A DNA stretch of 49,270 bases from JBFKMV01 sp041629655 (GCA_041629655.1 JBFKMV010000012.1:1-49270), one strand, 5' to 3'; shown: positions 24,344 to 35,227, numbered from the stretch's first letter. Made by a program: numbers and translations. The notes: generated by a model from the sequence alone, not told the origin.

Positions 24344-24904
24344 TCAGCCGGAGAGGCCGCGCCCCTCGGAGCGGATGCGCCGGTAGGCCACGACGATCGC
24401 CACGTTGAACGCCAGCGCCGAGACGCCCAGCAGCGTGAGCAGGCCGCTGTCGCTGGTGACCGGCGGGGCCGTCCCCGCCGCCCAGTCCGCGTGGGAGCCG
24501 AGGACCAGCGTGCGGCCCGGCTGGAGGAACACCCAGCCCAGCGAGTAGACCACCGCGGCCGCGATCAGCGCGCGGTTGGTCCCGACCCGGCCGGCGCGGA
24601 TCAGCCGCGTCCCGATCACGAACCCCGCCACGTTGGCCAGGAAGTACAGCGGCACGAACACCGGTATGAACGCCGGGTAGGCGGTCACCGAGTCGGCGTG
24701 CCACCACATGTGCGAGGTCTCGAAACCGAAGTACATCACCAGCAGGTAGATCGGCAGCCAGCTGGCGAAGACGATGAAGAACAGCAGGTTGCGGGTCAAC
24801 GTGCGGTAGTAGTGCGCCGGCTCCCCCGTCTTGAGCTGCTCGCGCGCGGCGTCCGCGAACACGCCGCCGATCCCGAGTGCCACGGGGATGTCGAACTGCA
24901 CCAT
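24344..24904 (-). CDS. Five-helix membrane protein, unknown family
   Basis: A 186-residue integral membrane protein. About four to five hydrophobic segments: LLFFIVFASWLPIYLLVM (about 40-57), FIPVFVPLYFLANVAGFVI (about 77-96), ALIAAAVVYSLGWVFL (about 110-125) and a final TLLGVSALAFNVAIVVAY (about 157-174). Between the first two helices is a Trp/His-rich loop, SHMWWHADS, facing the outside by the positive-inside rule, which could bind a metal or aromatic ligand. I do not recognise the family. GGAGG stands 7 nt before the ATG at 24904. It comes 25 nt after the TonB receptor gene, so it is probably co-transcribed with the receptor and oxygenase and may belong to the same uptake or processing function. 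Confidence 0.7.
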   Translation of the reverse strand: MVQFDIPVALGIGGVFADAAREQLKTGEPAHYYRTLTRNLLFFIVFASWLPIYLLVMYFGFETSHMWWHADSVTAYPAFIPVFVPLYFLANVAGFVIGTRLIRAGRVGTNRALIAAAVVYSLGWVFLQPGRTLVLGSHADWAAGTAPPVTSDSGLLTLLGVSALAFNVAIVVAYRRIRSEGRGLSG

Positions 24905-24929
24905 CGGACAACCTCCTCGCCTCGCCGTC

Positions 24930-26921
24930 TCAGCGGCCCGGCAGCCTGATCTTCAGCTCCGTCACGATCCGGCGCCGCAGGATGTCGCCGAACACGTGTT
25001 GCCGGATCTCGTCGTCGCCGAGGTTGACGCCCTTGACCGACCAGCGGACCCGCTCGGTGAGGTCGAACCCGAACGACGCGTTGATCATGGTGAAGCTGTC
25101 GGTCCAGCCGGTCAGCGGCTGCACGTCGGCCCAGAAGGCCCGGTCGGTCCAGTTGACGGCCAGCGCTCCGGAGTAGCGGCCGCGGCGCGCCCACAGTCCC
25201 GCGTTGACGCGGTGCCCGGGCGGGTAGTTGATCACGATCGGAATCGCGCCTTCCTCGCGAATCTCGGGCCGGTCCTGCCACGACCAGTTGGCGTAGACGC
25301 CCAGACCCGGCACGATCTCGACGTCCACCGCGACCTCCGCGCCGCGGTCGTCGATCTCGCCCAGATTGCGATAGCTGAACACGCTCGGCACGGGGATCGC
25401 CAGCAGCGCGTCCGGCGGCAGCGGCCAGCCCGGCGGCGGCGCGTCGGGGGTGTAGAACGCGGTCGGCACGAAGAAGATGCGGTCCTTGGAGCGGCTGGCG
25501 TAGGCGGACAGCGTCACGGTCACGCGGCGCGCGACCACGGTGGTGTAGCCGACCTCCAGCGCGTCGATCGTCTCCTCCTCCAGATCCTCGTTCCCCTCGG
25601 CCAGGAACGGCAGCACGTACGGGCCGGTCGGCAGCCCGATCACGGTCGTGCTGGGAAACACCAGGTAGTTCTCGACCAGCGACGGCGCGACGTAGGCGCG
25701 GTTGTAGCTGATCCGGAGCGTGCTGCGCGGATCGACGTCGAAGATCACGCCGGTGCGCGGCGAGACGGTCAGCCCGAAGGTGTCGAACCAGTCCAGCCGC
25801 GCGCCCAGCCGCACGCGCACCTTGGGGTTCAGGAAGATCTCGTCCTCGATGTATCCGCCGGCCTCGTTGCGGTGGTGGACGTCGGGGACCAGGCTGATGT
25901 CGAACTGGCTGTGCCGCAGGCTGCCGCCGTAGACGACGAGGTGCCGGTCGCCGCGGATCCAGCGACTGCCGGCGTCCAGGTTCAGCGAGCCGCTCTCGAT
26001 GTCCACCACGTCGTCGGTCAGGAACCCCTCGTACCGGGCGTCGTGGTAGTTCACGTAGGCGTTGGCGCGAAACGCTCCGCGCGTGTACCCCGCCCCGAGC
26101 GACCCCTGCTCGAGGCTGTCGCTGTCGAACGGGCCGAGGCGGGTCAGGATCACCCCGTCGCTCTCGGCCAGCCCGAGGTCGAACCGCCAGCCGGCATCCT
26201 CCCTGCGGTCGAGGTCGAAACGCAGGTCGGTGCGGAACTGGTTGGTGCCGACGTTGTCGTAGGGCGGCAGCGGCGTCCCGTCGGGAAGCGTCGCCGGCCG
26301 CTCCCAGGCGTCCTGGGACAGGAACGAGCCGCCGACCTTGTAGCCCAGGTTCCCGCGCGCTCCGGCGTGGGTCACTCCGGCCCGGCGCGTGCCCAGCTCG
26401 CCGCCGCCGAGCCGCAGCGTCGTCCCTGCGAGCTCGGCCGGGTCCTTGGTGATGATGTTGATCACACCGGACAGCGCGTTGGCGCCCCACATCGCCGAGC
26501 CCGGTCCGCGGAGGATCTCGATCTGCCGGATCTGATCGAAGTCGATCGGCAGCAGATCCCACAGCACCATGCCGAAGTAGTCCTGGTAGATCGTCCGGCC
26601 GTCCAGCAACGCCAGCGTCGTCCGGGCGTTGGCGCCGGAGGCCAGCCGTGGCGTCAGGTTGACGTCGCGCGCGGAAACCTGGATCGCGTTCAGACCGGGC
26701 ACCCGCCGCAGCAGGTCGGCGTAGCCGTCGGCCGGCGTGTGCTCGATCTCCTCGGCCTTGACCACGGTCACCGCGACCGGCGCGTCGCGGATCTGCTCGG
26801 CCGGCTCGGCAGCGTCCTCGCCGGTGTCCGGCGAGCCGCTCGCGGCGGCGTCGCCCGCGAGCGCCGCCGCGCACGTTACGGCCAGCGCCAGGGCCGGTAG
26901 CGCGCCACGAGACCAGACCAT
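24930..26921 (-). CDS. TonB-dependent outer-membrane receptor
   Basis: A 663-residue receptor with signal peptide (about 1-26), then a short acidic linker, a plug domain (DAPVAVTVVKAEEIEH... LLRRVPGLNAIQVSARD, including EILRGPGSAMWGANALSGVINIITK, split here as EILRGPG and GANALSGVINIITK) and a 22-strand barrel with loops rich in Tyr, Trp and Asp. The plug has the vitamin B12/siderophore receptor look, but no obvious TonB box is seen before it. The C-terminus ends LPGR, lacking the terminal aromatic residue typical of barrel proteins. Its ATG overlaps the oxygenase stop by 1 nt, strongly linking it to that enzyme: it may import the oxygenase substrate or its cleavage products. Confidence 0.87.
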   Translation of the reverse strand: MVWSRGALPALALAVTCAAALAGDAAASGSPDTGEDAAEPAEQIRDAPVAVTVVKAEEIEHTPADGYADLLRRVPGLNAIQVSARDVNLTPRLASGANARTTLALLDGRTIYQDYFGMVLWDLLPIDFDQIRQIEILRGPGSAMWGANALSGVINIITKDPAELAGTTLRLGGGELGTRRAGVTHAGARGNLGYKVGGSFLSQDAWERPATLPDGTPLPPYDNVGTNQFRTDLRFDLDRREDAGWRFDLGLAESDGVILTRLGPFDSDSLEQGSLGAGYTRGAFRANAYVNYHDARYEGFLTDDVVDIESGSLNLDAGSRWIRGDRHLVVYGGSLRHSQFDISLVPDVHHRNEAGGYIEDEIFLNPKVRVRLGARLDWFDTFGLTVSPRTGVIFDVDPRSTLRISYNRAYVAPSLVENYLVFPSTTVIGLPTGPYVLPFLAEGNEDLEEETIDALEVGYTTVVARRVTVTLSAYASRSKDRIFFVPTAFYTPDAPPPGWPLPPDALLAIPVPSVFSYRNLGEIDDRGAEVAVDVEIVPGLGVYANWSWQDRPEIREEGAIPIVINYPPGHRVNAGLWARRGRYSGALAVNWTDRAFWADVQPLTGWTDSFTMINASFGFDLTERVRWSVKGVNLGDDEIRQHVFGDILRRRIVTELKIRLPGR

Positions 26922-28276
26922 CAGTGATCCAGCGGTGGCGGCGGCCCCGGGGCACGCGGGGCCTCGGCCGGCGGCCGGCGGGAGTCCGCCGTCCCCGGTT
27001 TCCCCTCGTCCTCGAACAACGGCGCAAAGTCGAAGCTGCGTCGGAGATGCTCGGGCAGGTAGGTCAGCTTGTGGTCCCGCGGCAGCTTGGAGAAGCGCTC
27101 GGTCAGCATCACGTGCAGCGCTTCCGAGAGCTGCCGGACCGGGCCGATCCTGGCCAGCGCCTGGTAGTCCCGTTCGCCGCGCTTGGTCAGGCGGAGCGCG
27201 ATGCGCAGCAGCGCGCGATCGAACAGGCCCGCCTGCGGCACCGTGACCCCCAGCAGCTCCAGCGTCTCCGGCCCCAGCAGGTGCCGCATCAGGAACCGCG
27301 GCACGTGGACGAGCTTGCGGCCGCCGACCCGCTTGAGCAGGAACGTCTGCTCGATGTGCTCGCGGATGAAGCGCTCGACGAGGCCCACCAGCGCCGCCGT
27401 GATCTCCTGGCCCTCCTTCGTCGCGCCGGCCTGCCGCGCGCGCATCTTCTCGTACAGCAGCTTGGCGTGCTCGAAGCGGCTGTACGCGGGGTCGCCGTCC
27501 GGCTCGGGCAGCAGCTCGCGTTCGATGCCCAGCACGTGTCCGGCGACGTTCCAGCAGTGGATGAAGGCCTCCTTCTGCCGCTCCGTGACGGCGACTCCCA
27601 GGTCCTCGAGTCCGCGCAGCACCACGTAGGCGAAGGTCTGGAGCGTGTAGGCCATGTCCTCCTGGCAGATCGGATGGCCCCAGGCCGGGTTCCAGTCCTG
27701 CTGCGCGTAGATCTTGCCCATGTCCTCGTCGTCGTCGAGGTCCTTGGCCTCGAGGATCAGGTGACGCACCGCGGCATGCAGCAAGCGCACCTTCTGCGCG
27801 GCGAGGATTCCCTTGCCGCCGAGCTCCAGCCCGCCGGGGATCATCACGTCGCGGACCATCTGCGAGGTCTCCAGGACCCGCATCCCCGGCCGGTCGCGCA
27901 GGTAGGTCGTCAAGGCCAGCACCTGGATGCCGTTCCGCATCACGTAGCACTCGGGCAGGCTGGCGCAGACCAGCAGCACGGTCGCCCCGAGACCGTTGAC
28001 GTAGAAGAACTCCTGCCCCTCCTTGACCAGCTTCGGGTCGGCCCAGGCCGGCGGGCGCGAGCTCTGCTCGGCGAACTCGCGCACGGCCGGGGGCAGCGTC
28101 GAGAAATCGATCTCGCGGGCAAAGCTGAGGTGGAACAGCAACTGGTTGACGCGCCGGAACGCCCCCGGCGAGCCGAGCACGTCCTGGTACAGCGCGCTGA
28201 CCGCCGCGTCGCCCTCGTTGTCGCCGGTCAGACGCATGCGGTCCAGCAGCGCGTCCGTCCATGGGTGATGGCTCAT
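26921..28276 (-). CDS. MpaB / latex-clearing-protein-type oxygenase (DUF2236)
   Basis: A 451-residue, mostly helical protein of the DUF2236 family that includes bacterial latex-clearing protein Lcp and fungal MpaB. Recognisable pieces: PAWADPKLVKEGQEFFYVNG, split by GATVLL; the RVLETSQMVRDV helix; KVRLLHAAVRHL with the histidine expected to bind heme; and HPICQEDMAYTL followed by FAYVVLRGLEDLG. Lcp enzymes cleave polyisoprene double bonds with a b-type heme. No signal peptide is visible, so it is probably cytoplasmic, unlike exported Lcp; the substrate is therefore uncertain. A Pro-rich tail (from about 425) is disordered. GGAGG lies 5 nt before the ATG. A TATGAT -10-like box is at 28313-28318. 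Confidence 0.78.
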   Translation of the reverse strand: MSHHPWTDALLDRMRLTGDNEGDAAVSALYQDVLGSPGAFRRVNQLLFHLSFAREIDFSTLPPAVREFAEQSSRPPAWADPKLVKEGQEFFYVNGLGATVLLVCASLPECYVMRNGIQVLALTTYLRDRPGMRVLETSQMVRDVMIPGGLELGGKGILAAQKVRLLHAAVRHLILEAKDLDDDEDMGKIYAQQDWNPAWGHPICQEDMAYTLQTFAYVVLRGLEDLGVAVTERQKEAFIHCWNVAGHVLGIERELLPEPDGDPAYSRFEHAKLLYEKMRARQAGATKEGQEITAALVGLVERFIREHIEQTFLLKRVGGRKLVHVPRFLMRHLLGPETLELLGVTVPQAGLFDRALLRIALRLTKRGERDYQALARIGPVRQLSEALHVMLTERFSKLPRDHKLTYLPEHLRRSFDFAPLFEDEGKPGTADSRRPPAEAPRAPGPPPPLDH

Positions 28277-28313
28277 GCCTGCCTCCTGGCGGGGGTGTCG
28301 GGTCGATCCTCGA

Positions 28314-30833
<2,520 letters not shown>

Positions 30834-30865
30834 CGACGTCTCCCCTCCCCGTCGGGCCTCGAGGG

Positions 30866-30895
30866 ATCGTACTCCGATTCGGGTCGGGAGACCAA
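30866..30895 (-). promoter_or_regulatory. Predicted promoter of the kinase gene
   Basis: TTGGTC (30890-30895), 18 nt, TACGAT (30866-30871) on the minus strand; predicted start near 30859 with a 26-nt leader to the ATG. Confidence 0.45.
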
Positions 30896-30950
30896 GATCC
30901 GGCCCGGGCGGCGTGCGGAAGATGCGACCGCAGCAGACCCGATGAGCGGG

Positions 30951-31808
30951 CTAGTCGAGGTGCCGCGCCACCCGCTCGACCAGGCGCAGCGCGATCTCGA
31001 GCGCGCCACGGTCGCAGGTCGGGTCGTAGGCCGAGAGGGTCGCAGCGGCGACCGTGAAGCGCGAAGCCACCCCGTCGATCACGGCCTCGACCTGCTCGAC
31101 GGTCAGTCCGCCGTCGGCCGCGAAGGCATTGAAGCGGGCCACGCCGGCGTCCAGCACGTCCGGGTCCAGGTGCAGGTACACCCGCTCGACGCGCCCGCGC
31201 AGCGTGTCCAGGGCGTCGGCCAGCCTCGGGTCCCCGCCCCGCGGCCCCACCGCCTCGGGCGGCAGGTGCCGCAGCTTCGACTGCTCGATCAGCGCACGCT
31301 CGCCGGGGTCCAGCTCGCGGGCCCCGATCAGGACCATGTCGTCCTCACGGACACGCCGCAGCCCGGGCACGCTGCCGGCGAGCCCGCTCCAGCACCGCCC
31401 GGCGAGACAGGCCAGCGCCATCCCGTCGAGAAAGCCGCTGGGGCTGGTCTCCGGCGTGTTGAGATCGCCGTGGGCGTCCAGCCAGACGGCGCCGACCGGC
31501 GCGTCGCCGAGCCCGGCCAGCGTGCCGACCGAGGTGATGCAGTTGCCGGCCAGCACCAGCGGCGCGCGCCCCGAGCGCGCCGCGGCCGCCACGACCGTGG
31601 CCAGTCGGCGCAGCACCGCGAACGTCGCCGCGGGCTCGACGACCGGCCCCTCCGCGTCGTGCTCGACGCGCGCCACCTCCACGTCGTGACCGGCGTCGCG
31701 CAGGCGCTCGGCCACCCCGTGGTCGAGCAGGTGTCCGGGACCGCGGCCCATGCGGTAGTCGCGATAGCCGGAGTCGTACGGAACGGTCACGAGGGTCAGG
31801 CGGCCCAT
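30951..31808 (-). CDS. Arginase/agmatinase-fold protein with altered metal site
   Basis: A 285-residue member of the ureohydrolase superfamily. The usual GGDHS motif, whose His binds Mn, is here AGNCITS (N89, C90). The other ligands are present: WLDAHGDLN (D111, H113, D115) and LHLDPDVLD (D215, D217). With the His replaced by Cys, the binuclear Mn centre may be changed or single-metal, so ordinary arginase or agmatinase activity should not be assumed; a diverged subfamily is more likely. ATG 31808 lacks a Shine-Dalgarno, but TTGCGG-N17-TAGGCT ends 7 nt before it, indicating a leaderless mRNA. It is divergent from the FmdB gene. Confidence 0.8.
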   Translation of the reverse strand: MGRLTLVTVPYDSGYRDYRMGRGPGHLLDHGVAERLRDAGHDVEVARVEHDAEGPVVEPAATFAVLRRLATVVAAAARSGRAPLVLAGNCITSVGTLAGLGDAPVGAVWLDAHGDLNTPETSPSGFLDGMALACLAGRCWSGLAGSVPGLRRVREDDMVLIGARELDPGERALIEQSKLRHLPPEAVGPRGGDPRLADALDTLRGRVERVYLHLDPDVLDAGVARFNAFAADGGLTVEQVEAVIDGVASRFTVAAATLSAYDPTCDRGALEIALRLVERVARHLD

Positions 31809-31815
31809 CACGGGG

Positions 31816-31844
31816 AGCCTAGTCGCGCCGCCGGCCTGCCGCAA
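31816..31844 (-). promoter_or_regulatory. Predicted leaderless promoter of the arginase-fold gene
   Basis: TTGCGG (31839-31844), 17 nt, TAGGCT (31816-31821), then 7 nt to the ATG at 31808 on the minus strand. Confidence 0.45.
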
Positions 31845-31906
31845 GCGCACCGGATCCGGTTCGTATAGAGTGGTCCCGTTGCGCCGACGCCCGGCCGGAG
31901 TTGCCG

Positions 31907-32101
31907 ATGCCGATCTACGAATACCGCTGCAAGAGCTGCGACGCGTCGTTCGAGGTCGTGCGGCCGATGCGCGACCGCGACGACACGCGGTCGGTGGCCT
32001 GTCCGCGCTGCGGCGCGGGGCAGACCGAGCGCTGCCCGAGCCGCGTGAGCGTCGAGACGAACAGCAAGGGCTACCACCCGGCCAAGCCGCTCGACGTCTA
32101 G
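31907..32101 (+). CDS. FmdB-family zinc ribbon protein
   Basis: A 64-residue protein beginning MPIYEYRC, the diagnostic opening of the FmdB/CxxC_CxxC_SSSS regulatory-protein family. Zinc ligands are C8-x-x-C11 and C32-x-x-C35, followed by a Ser/Arg-containing tail (CPSRVSVETNSKGYHP). The family is linked to transcription of formamidase genes in some bacteria, but its general function is unknown. CGGAG lies 6 nt before the ATG at 31907; an upstream TTG at 31901 is in frame but less likely. A TATAGA -10-like box at 31864-31869 may drive it from the divergent region shared with the arginase-fold gene. Confidence 0.85.
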   Translation: MPIYEYRCKSCDASFEVVRPMRDRDDTRSVACPRCGAGQTERCPSRVSVETNSKGYHPAKPLDV

Positions 32102-32123
32102 CCCGGCACACGCCCCTGCCGAG

Positions 32124-32657
32124 TCACTCCCGGCCGGTCTCGGGATCGAGCGTGACGTCCACCATCAGGCTGTGCGCGACCTGCTCGAGGTCCCGCCGTA
32201 CCTGCTCCACCGAGACGCCTTCGGGAAGCCGCAGCCGGGCCGTGGCGCGAAACAGCGGCTCGCCGGACATCGGCGCGCTGGTGCACTCCGTGGACAGCTC
32301 CTCGACGTTCACGTTACGCCCGCTCAGCGCGCGCGTGATGTCGCGCACGATGCCGGGGTGGTCGGTGCCGATGACCTCCAGGCGGAGCGCCGGGTGCGAG
32401 ACCGCGGCGGTCGCGGTCGCCGTCGGCTCCGCGGTGACCTTCAGCCCCCGCGCGGCGAGGCTCGCGAGCGCCGCCGTGAAGGCGGCCACGGAGCTCTCCG
32501 GGATCTCGACGCGCACGATCCCGGCGAACTTGCCGGCCATGTGGGACATGCGGCTTTCGAGCCAGTTGCCGTCATGGGTCGTGACGGTGCTCGAGAGCAG
32601 CTCGACCAGACCGGGCTTGTCCTCGCCGATGACGGTCAGGACCAGGGACGTGGCCAT
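32124..32657 (-). CDS. Double ACT-domain protein, GcvR-like
   Basis: A 177-residue protein made of two ACT domains. The first has VIGEDKPGLVELLSSTVT (about 11-28) with the following SRMSHMAGKFAGIVRVE; the second has VIGTDHPGIVRDITRAL (about 95-111). This arrangement matches GcvR, the glycine cleavage repressor, and other paired-ACT regulators that sense amino acids; no DNA-binding domain is present, so it would act by protein contact. GAGGGTG sits 6 nt before ATG 32657, preferred to an ATG three codons earlier. It has its own extended -10 promoter. It is near thrABC on the same strand, but they are not one operon. Confidence 0.82.
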   Translation of the reverse strand: MATSLVLTVIGEDKPGLVELLSSTVTTHDGNWLESRMSHMAGKFAGIVRVEIPESSVAAFTAALASLAARGLKVTAEPTATATAAVSHPALRLEVIGTDHPGIVRDITRALSGRNVNVEELSTECTSAPMSGEPLFRATARLRLPEGVSVEQVRRDLEQVAHSLMVDVTLDPETGRE

Positions 32658-32686
32658 GCGCTGCACCCTCGTGACGGAAGGGTGCC

Positions 32687-32695
32687 ATTATGCCA
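32687..32695 (-). promoter_or_regulatory. Extended -10 promoter of the double ACT gene
   Basis: TGGCATAAT on the minus strand fits TGn-TATAAT with one mismatch. The predicted start is near 32680, giving a 23-nt leader that contains the GAGGGTG ribosome site. No -35 is needed for such promoters and none is clear. Confidence 0.45.
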
Positions 32696-32709
32696 CCGCT
32701 CGACGGGCC

Positions 32710-33849
32710 TCAGCGGCCGATGCGCGAGTCCCGTCCGCCGTCGCGTCCCTCGGTCGGCGCGCCCCCGGTCGAGGGCGCCGCGTCCTCCTCCACGAGGCCG
32801 GGGCTGCCCACGGCGGCGCAGCAGAAGAACCCGTGGTTCTCCCGGATGTCGCCGGCGCGCATCACGTTGTCGCCGCGGTAGACCACGACCCCGGCGGCCC
32901 AGCTCGAGTCGAACGCGGGCCGCGTCGTGCCGGTCCACAGCTGGGTGCCGGCGCGGTCGGTGGCTGCCGAACACTCCGAGAAGCCCAGCGGATCGAGCCG
33001 GTCGACGGGCTGGACCACGTCGCACAGCACCAGCGCGTCCACGGAGCAAAGCGTCTTGCCGCGCGCGTGGCAGGCGCTCGAGGCCTCCATGAAGGTCGCC
33101 GCCGGATTCTCGGCCGCGTCGACGCACCACGAACCCACGCGCGCCTCGCTGCCGTCGAGGGCGCAGACGCGCGCGCCGCCGGCCGGCCCTGCCGGGCCCG
33201 GCTCACCCTGCGGTCCGGGCGGTCCCGGCGATCCGGGCGATCCGGGCTGCCCGGGCTCGCCCTGCGGTCCGGGGGCCCCGGCAGGTCCGGCGGGCCCTCG
33301 CTCGCCCGCCTCGCCCCGGGGTCCCGCGGGACCGACGGTACCGAGCGTCACGTCGATCAGCTTCAACGCGTCGGGACACTCGACCATCACCACCGACGTC
33401 CCCGACGGGTCGGCGCCGAGCGCGACCGTCACGAAGCTCTCGCCCGAGTCCAGCACGGCGAGCTGCTCCAGGTCGCCGCCGTCCACGCCGATGAACACGG
33501 CCGGTTGCGGGCACAGCTCCGCGCCCTCGAGGCGCAGGGTGGCGGGGTCGCTCTCGAGATCCGCCACGGCGTGGGTGATCGCCCAGTCGCGGCATCCGCC
33601 GAGACGGTCGCCGTGACCGAGGTGCCCGTCGACGACCTGCTCGGAGACGATCAGCGTGAACCGGTTGTCCGGGTTGCCCGGCGGCACGTGGCAGACCGCG
33701 ACCGACCCGTCCGGCGGAGCGCCGTCGTTGCCCGGGCCCCGGTGCGCCCGGTCCTCGAGCCGGCCGGCGCCGGCCGGGCTGCCGAGGGAAAAGGCCAGCG
33801 ACGCCGCCAAGATGAGTGTCGCGGGGTGAAAGCGTCGTGGTGATTGCAT
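32710..33849 (-). CDS. Secreted collagen-like protein with Cys/His HGD motif
   Basis: A 379-residue exported protein: signal peptide (about 1-28), a short motif domain C53-H54-VPPGNP ... H76-LGHGD-RLGGC (86), a beta region, a collagen-like Gly-X-Y stretch of about 18 triplets (about 171-224) rich in GPAGP, GEPG and GSPG, and a C-terminal Cys-containing domain (SWCVDAAENPAATF, KTLCSVDALVLCD, FFCCAAVG), which looks like a trimeric head of the kind attached to bacterial collagens. It is likely extracellular or on the cell surface. ATG 33849 has GGAG 9 nt upstream. It has a good promoter with an AT-rich leader; the final residues are charged. Confidence 0.85.
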   Translation of the reverse strand: MQSPRRFHPATLILAASLAFSLGSPAGAGRLEDRAHRGPGNDGAPPDGSVAVCHVPPGNPDNRFTLIVSEQVVDGHLGHGDRLGGCRDWAITHAVADLESDPATLRLEGAELCPQPAVFIGVDGGDLEQLAVLDSGESFVTVALGADPSGTSVVMVECPDALKLIDVTLGTVGPAGPRGEAGERGPAGPAGAPGPQGEPGQPGSPGSPGPPGPQGEPGPAGPAGGARVCALDGSEARVGSWCVDAAENPAATFMEASSACHARGKTLCSVDALVLCDVVQPVDRLDPLGFSECSAATDRAGTQLWTGTTRPAFDSSWAAGVVVYRGDNVMRAGDIRENHGFFCCAAVGSPGLVEEDAAPSTGGAPTEGRDGGRDSRIGR

Positions 33850-33885
33850 ATGTGAAATCTCCAAAATGGATATGTCTCTACCGTC

Positions 33886-33914
33886 AATATGGGGCGGCGC
33901 CCGGAAAAAGTCAA
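33886..33914 (-). promoter_or_regulatory. Promoter of the collagen-like gene
   Basis: TTGACT (33909-33914), 17 nt, CATATT (33886-33891) on the minus strand; predicted start near 33879, with a 30-nt AT-rich leader to ATG 33849. Confidence 0.55.
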
Positions 33915-33940
33915 CAGCGGGGATTTCGGCGGGGAGGCGG

Positions 33941-35227
33941 CTAGCCCCGGCGCACCGCTTCGAGCACCGCCTCGAGGTCGGCCGGCAACCGCTCGGGCAC
34001 GTTGGCCCAGGTCGAGCGGATCCCCTCCATCTCGCCGCGGTGGTAGTCCACCACGGCCGCGGGGTCCTTGAGCAGGTGGCCGGTCAGCACCGCGCAGACG
34101 TGCTGGTCGCGGCCGATCACGCCGCGCTGGACCAGCTTGTGCGCGCCGGCGACGCTCGCGCAGGAAGCGGGCTCGGCGCCGATGCCGGCCGCGTCGACCT
34201 TGGCCTTGGCGTCCAGGATCTCCTGGTCGTCGACCGCCTCGACCACGCCGTGGGTGGCCCGGATCGCGCGCAGGCTCTTCTTCCACGAGACCGGGTTGCC
34301 GATCCGGATCGCCGTGGCGCGCGTCTCGGCGTTCGCCACCGGCTCGAGCCGCTCGCCGCTGACGAAGGCGCGGTGGAGCGGGCTCGCGCCCGCGGCCTGG
34401 ACCACCGCCATCCGTGGCAGCCGCGGGATCAGCCCCAGCTCGTGAAGCTCGACCAGACCCTTGCCGATCGCGGAGCTGTTGCCCAGGTTGCCTCCGGGAA
34501 GCACGATCCAGTCGGGCACCTGCCAATCCAGGTCGCTCAACAGCTCGAAGCCGATCGCCTTCTGACCCTCGATGCGGAACGGGTTGACGGAGTTGAGCAG
34601 GTAGATCCCCTCGCTCGCGCAGACCGCCTCCACCAGCTGCATCGCGCGGTCGAAATCGCCGGCGACCTGCAGCGTGCGCGCGCCGTAGGCCAGCGCCTGG
34701 CTGAGCTTGCCGAACGCGATCTTGCCCTCGGGGATGAACACGATCGGCCGCATGCCGGCGGCCGCCGCGTAGGCCGCCATCGAGGCCGAGGTGTTGCCGG
34801 TGGAGGCGCAGGCGACGCGGCGCATGCCCAGCATCCCGGCCACGGTGACGCCGACCGTCATCCCGCGGTCCTTGAACGAGCCGGTCGGGTTCTCGCCCTC
34901 GTGCTTGAGCGAGAGCCGGTCGACACCGACCCACGCGGCGAGGCGGGAGGACTCGTAGAGCTGCGTGTTGCCCTCGCCGCGGGTCAGCAGGCGGTCCGGT
35001 TCAACCGGCAGGATCAGCTCGCGGAAACGCCACACACCCGAGCGGTCCTCGGGCGCTTTCGAGCCGCGGCGGGCGTCGAAGATCGTCGTGTCGAGTCGTC
35101 CGCGCAACGCCTCGAGGTCGTGGACCACGTCGAGCGTGCCTCCGCAATCGCAGCGGTAACGCGGCTCGAGACCGGGATGGACGGCATCACAATCGACGCA
35201 GCGCAGCGTCCACGCCGCCGTGCTCAC
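33941..35227 (-). CDS. thrC: Threonine synthase
   Basis: A 428-residue PLP enzyme converting O-phosphohomoserine to threonine and phosphate. The N-terminus has a zinc-ribbon-like set of cysteines (C10, C13, C26, C28), common in this class of threonine synthases. The PLP lysine is K119 in ENPTGSFKDRGM, the phosphate-binding motif STGNTSASMAAYAA follows, and LPGGNLGNSSAIGKG is the glycine-rich cofactor loop. The start is GTG 35227 with AGGAA just upstream, overlapping the homoserine kinase stop by 4 nt. It is the last gene of a thrA-thrB-thrC operon in the same order as enterobacteria. The end is 92 nt from the collagen-like gene. Confidence 0.93.
   Translation of the reverse strand: MSTAAWTLRCVDCDAVHPGLEPRYRCDCGGTLDVVHDLEALRGRLDTTIFDARRGSKAPEDRSGVWRFRELILPVEPDRLLTRGEGNTQLYESSRLAAWVGVDRLSLKHEGENPTGSFKDRGMTVGVTVAGMLGMRRVACASTGNTSASMAAYAAAAGMRPIVFIPEGKIAFGKLSQALAYGARTLQVAGDFDRAMQLVEAVCASEGIYLLNSVNPFRIEGQKAIGFELLSDLDWQVPDWIVLPGGNLGNSSAIGKGLVELHELGLIPRLPRMAVVQAAGASPLHRAFVSGERLEPVANAETRATAIRIGNPVSWKKSLRAIRATHGVVEAVDDQEILDAKAKVDAAGIGAEPASCASVAGAHKLVQRGVIGRDQHVCAVLTGHLLKDPAAVVDYHRGEMEGIRSTWANVPERLPADLEAVLEAVRRG

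Noticed and set aside
26913..26935. Frameshift between the oxygenase and TonB receptor
   Set aside because: The single-base overlap (TGATG) has a good stop and an in-frame start with a signal peptide, so they are two intact genes.
33179..33338. Tandem DNA repeat
   Set aside because: The periodicity is the 9-base codon pattern of collagen-like Gly-X-Y triplets inside a coding gene, not an independent repeat array.
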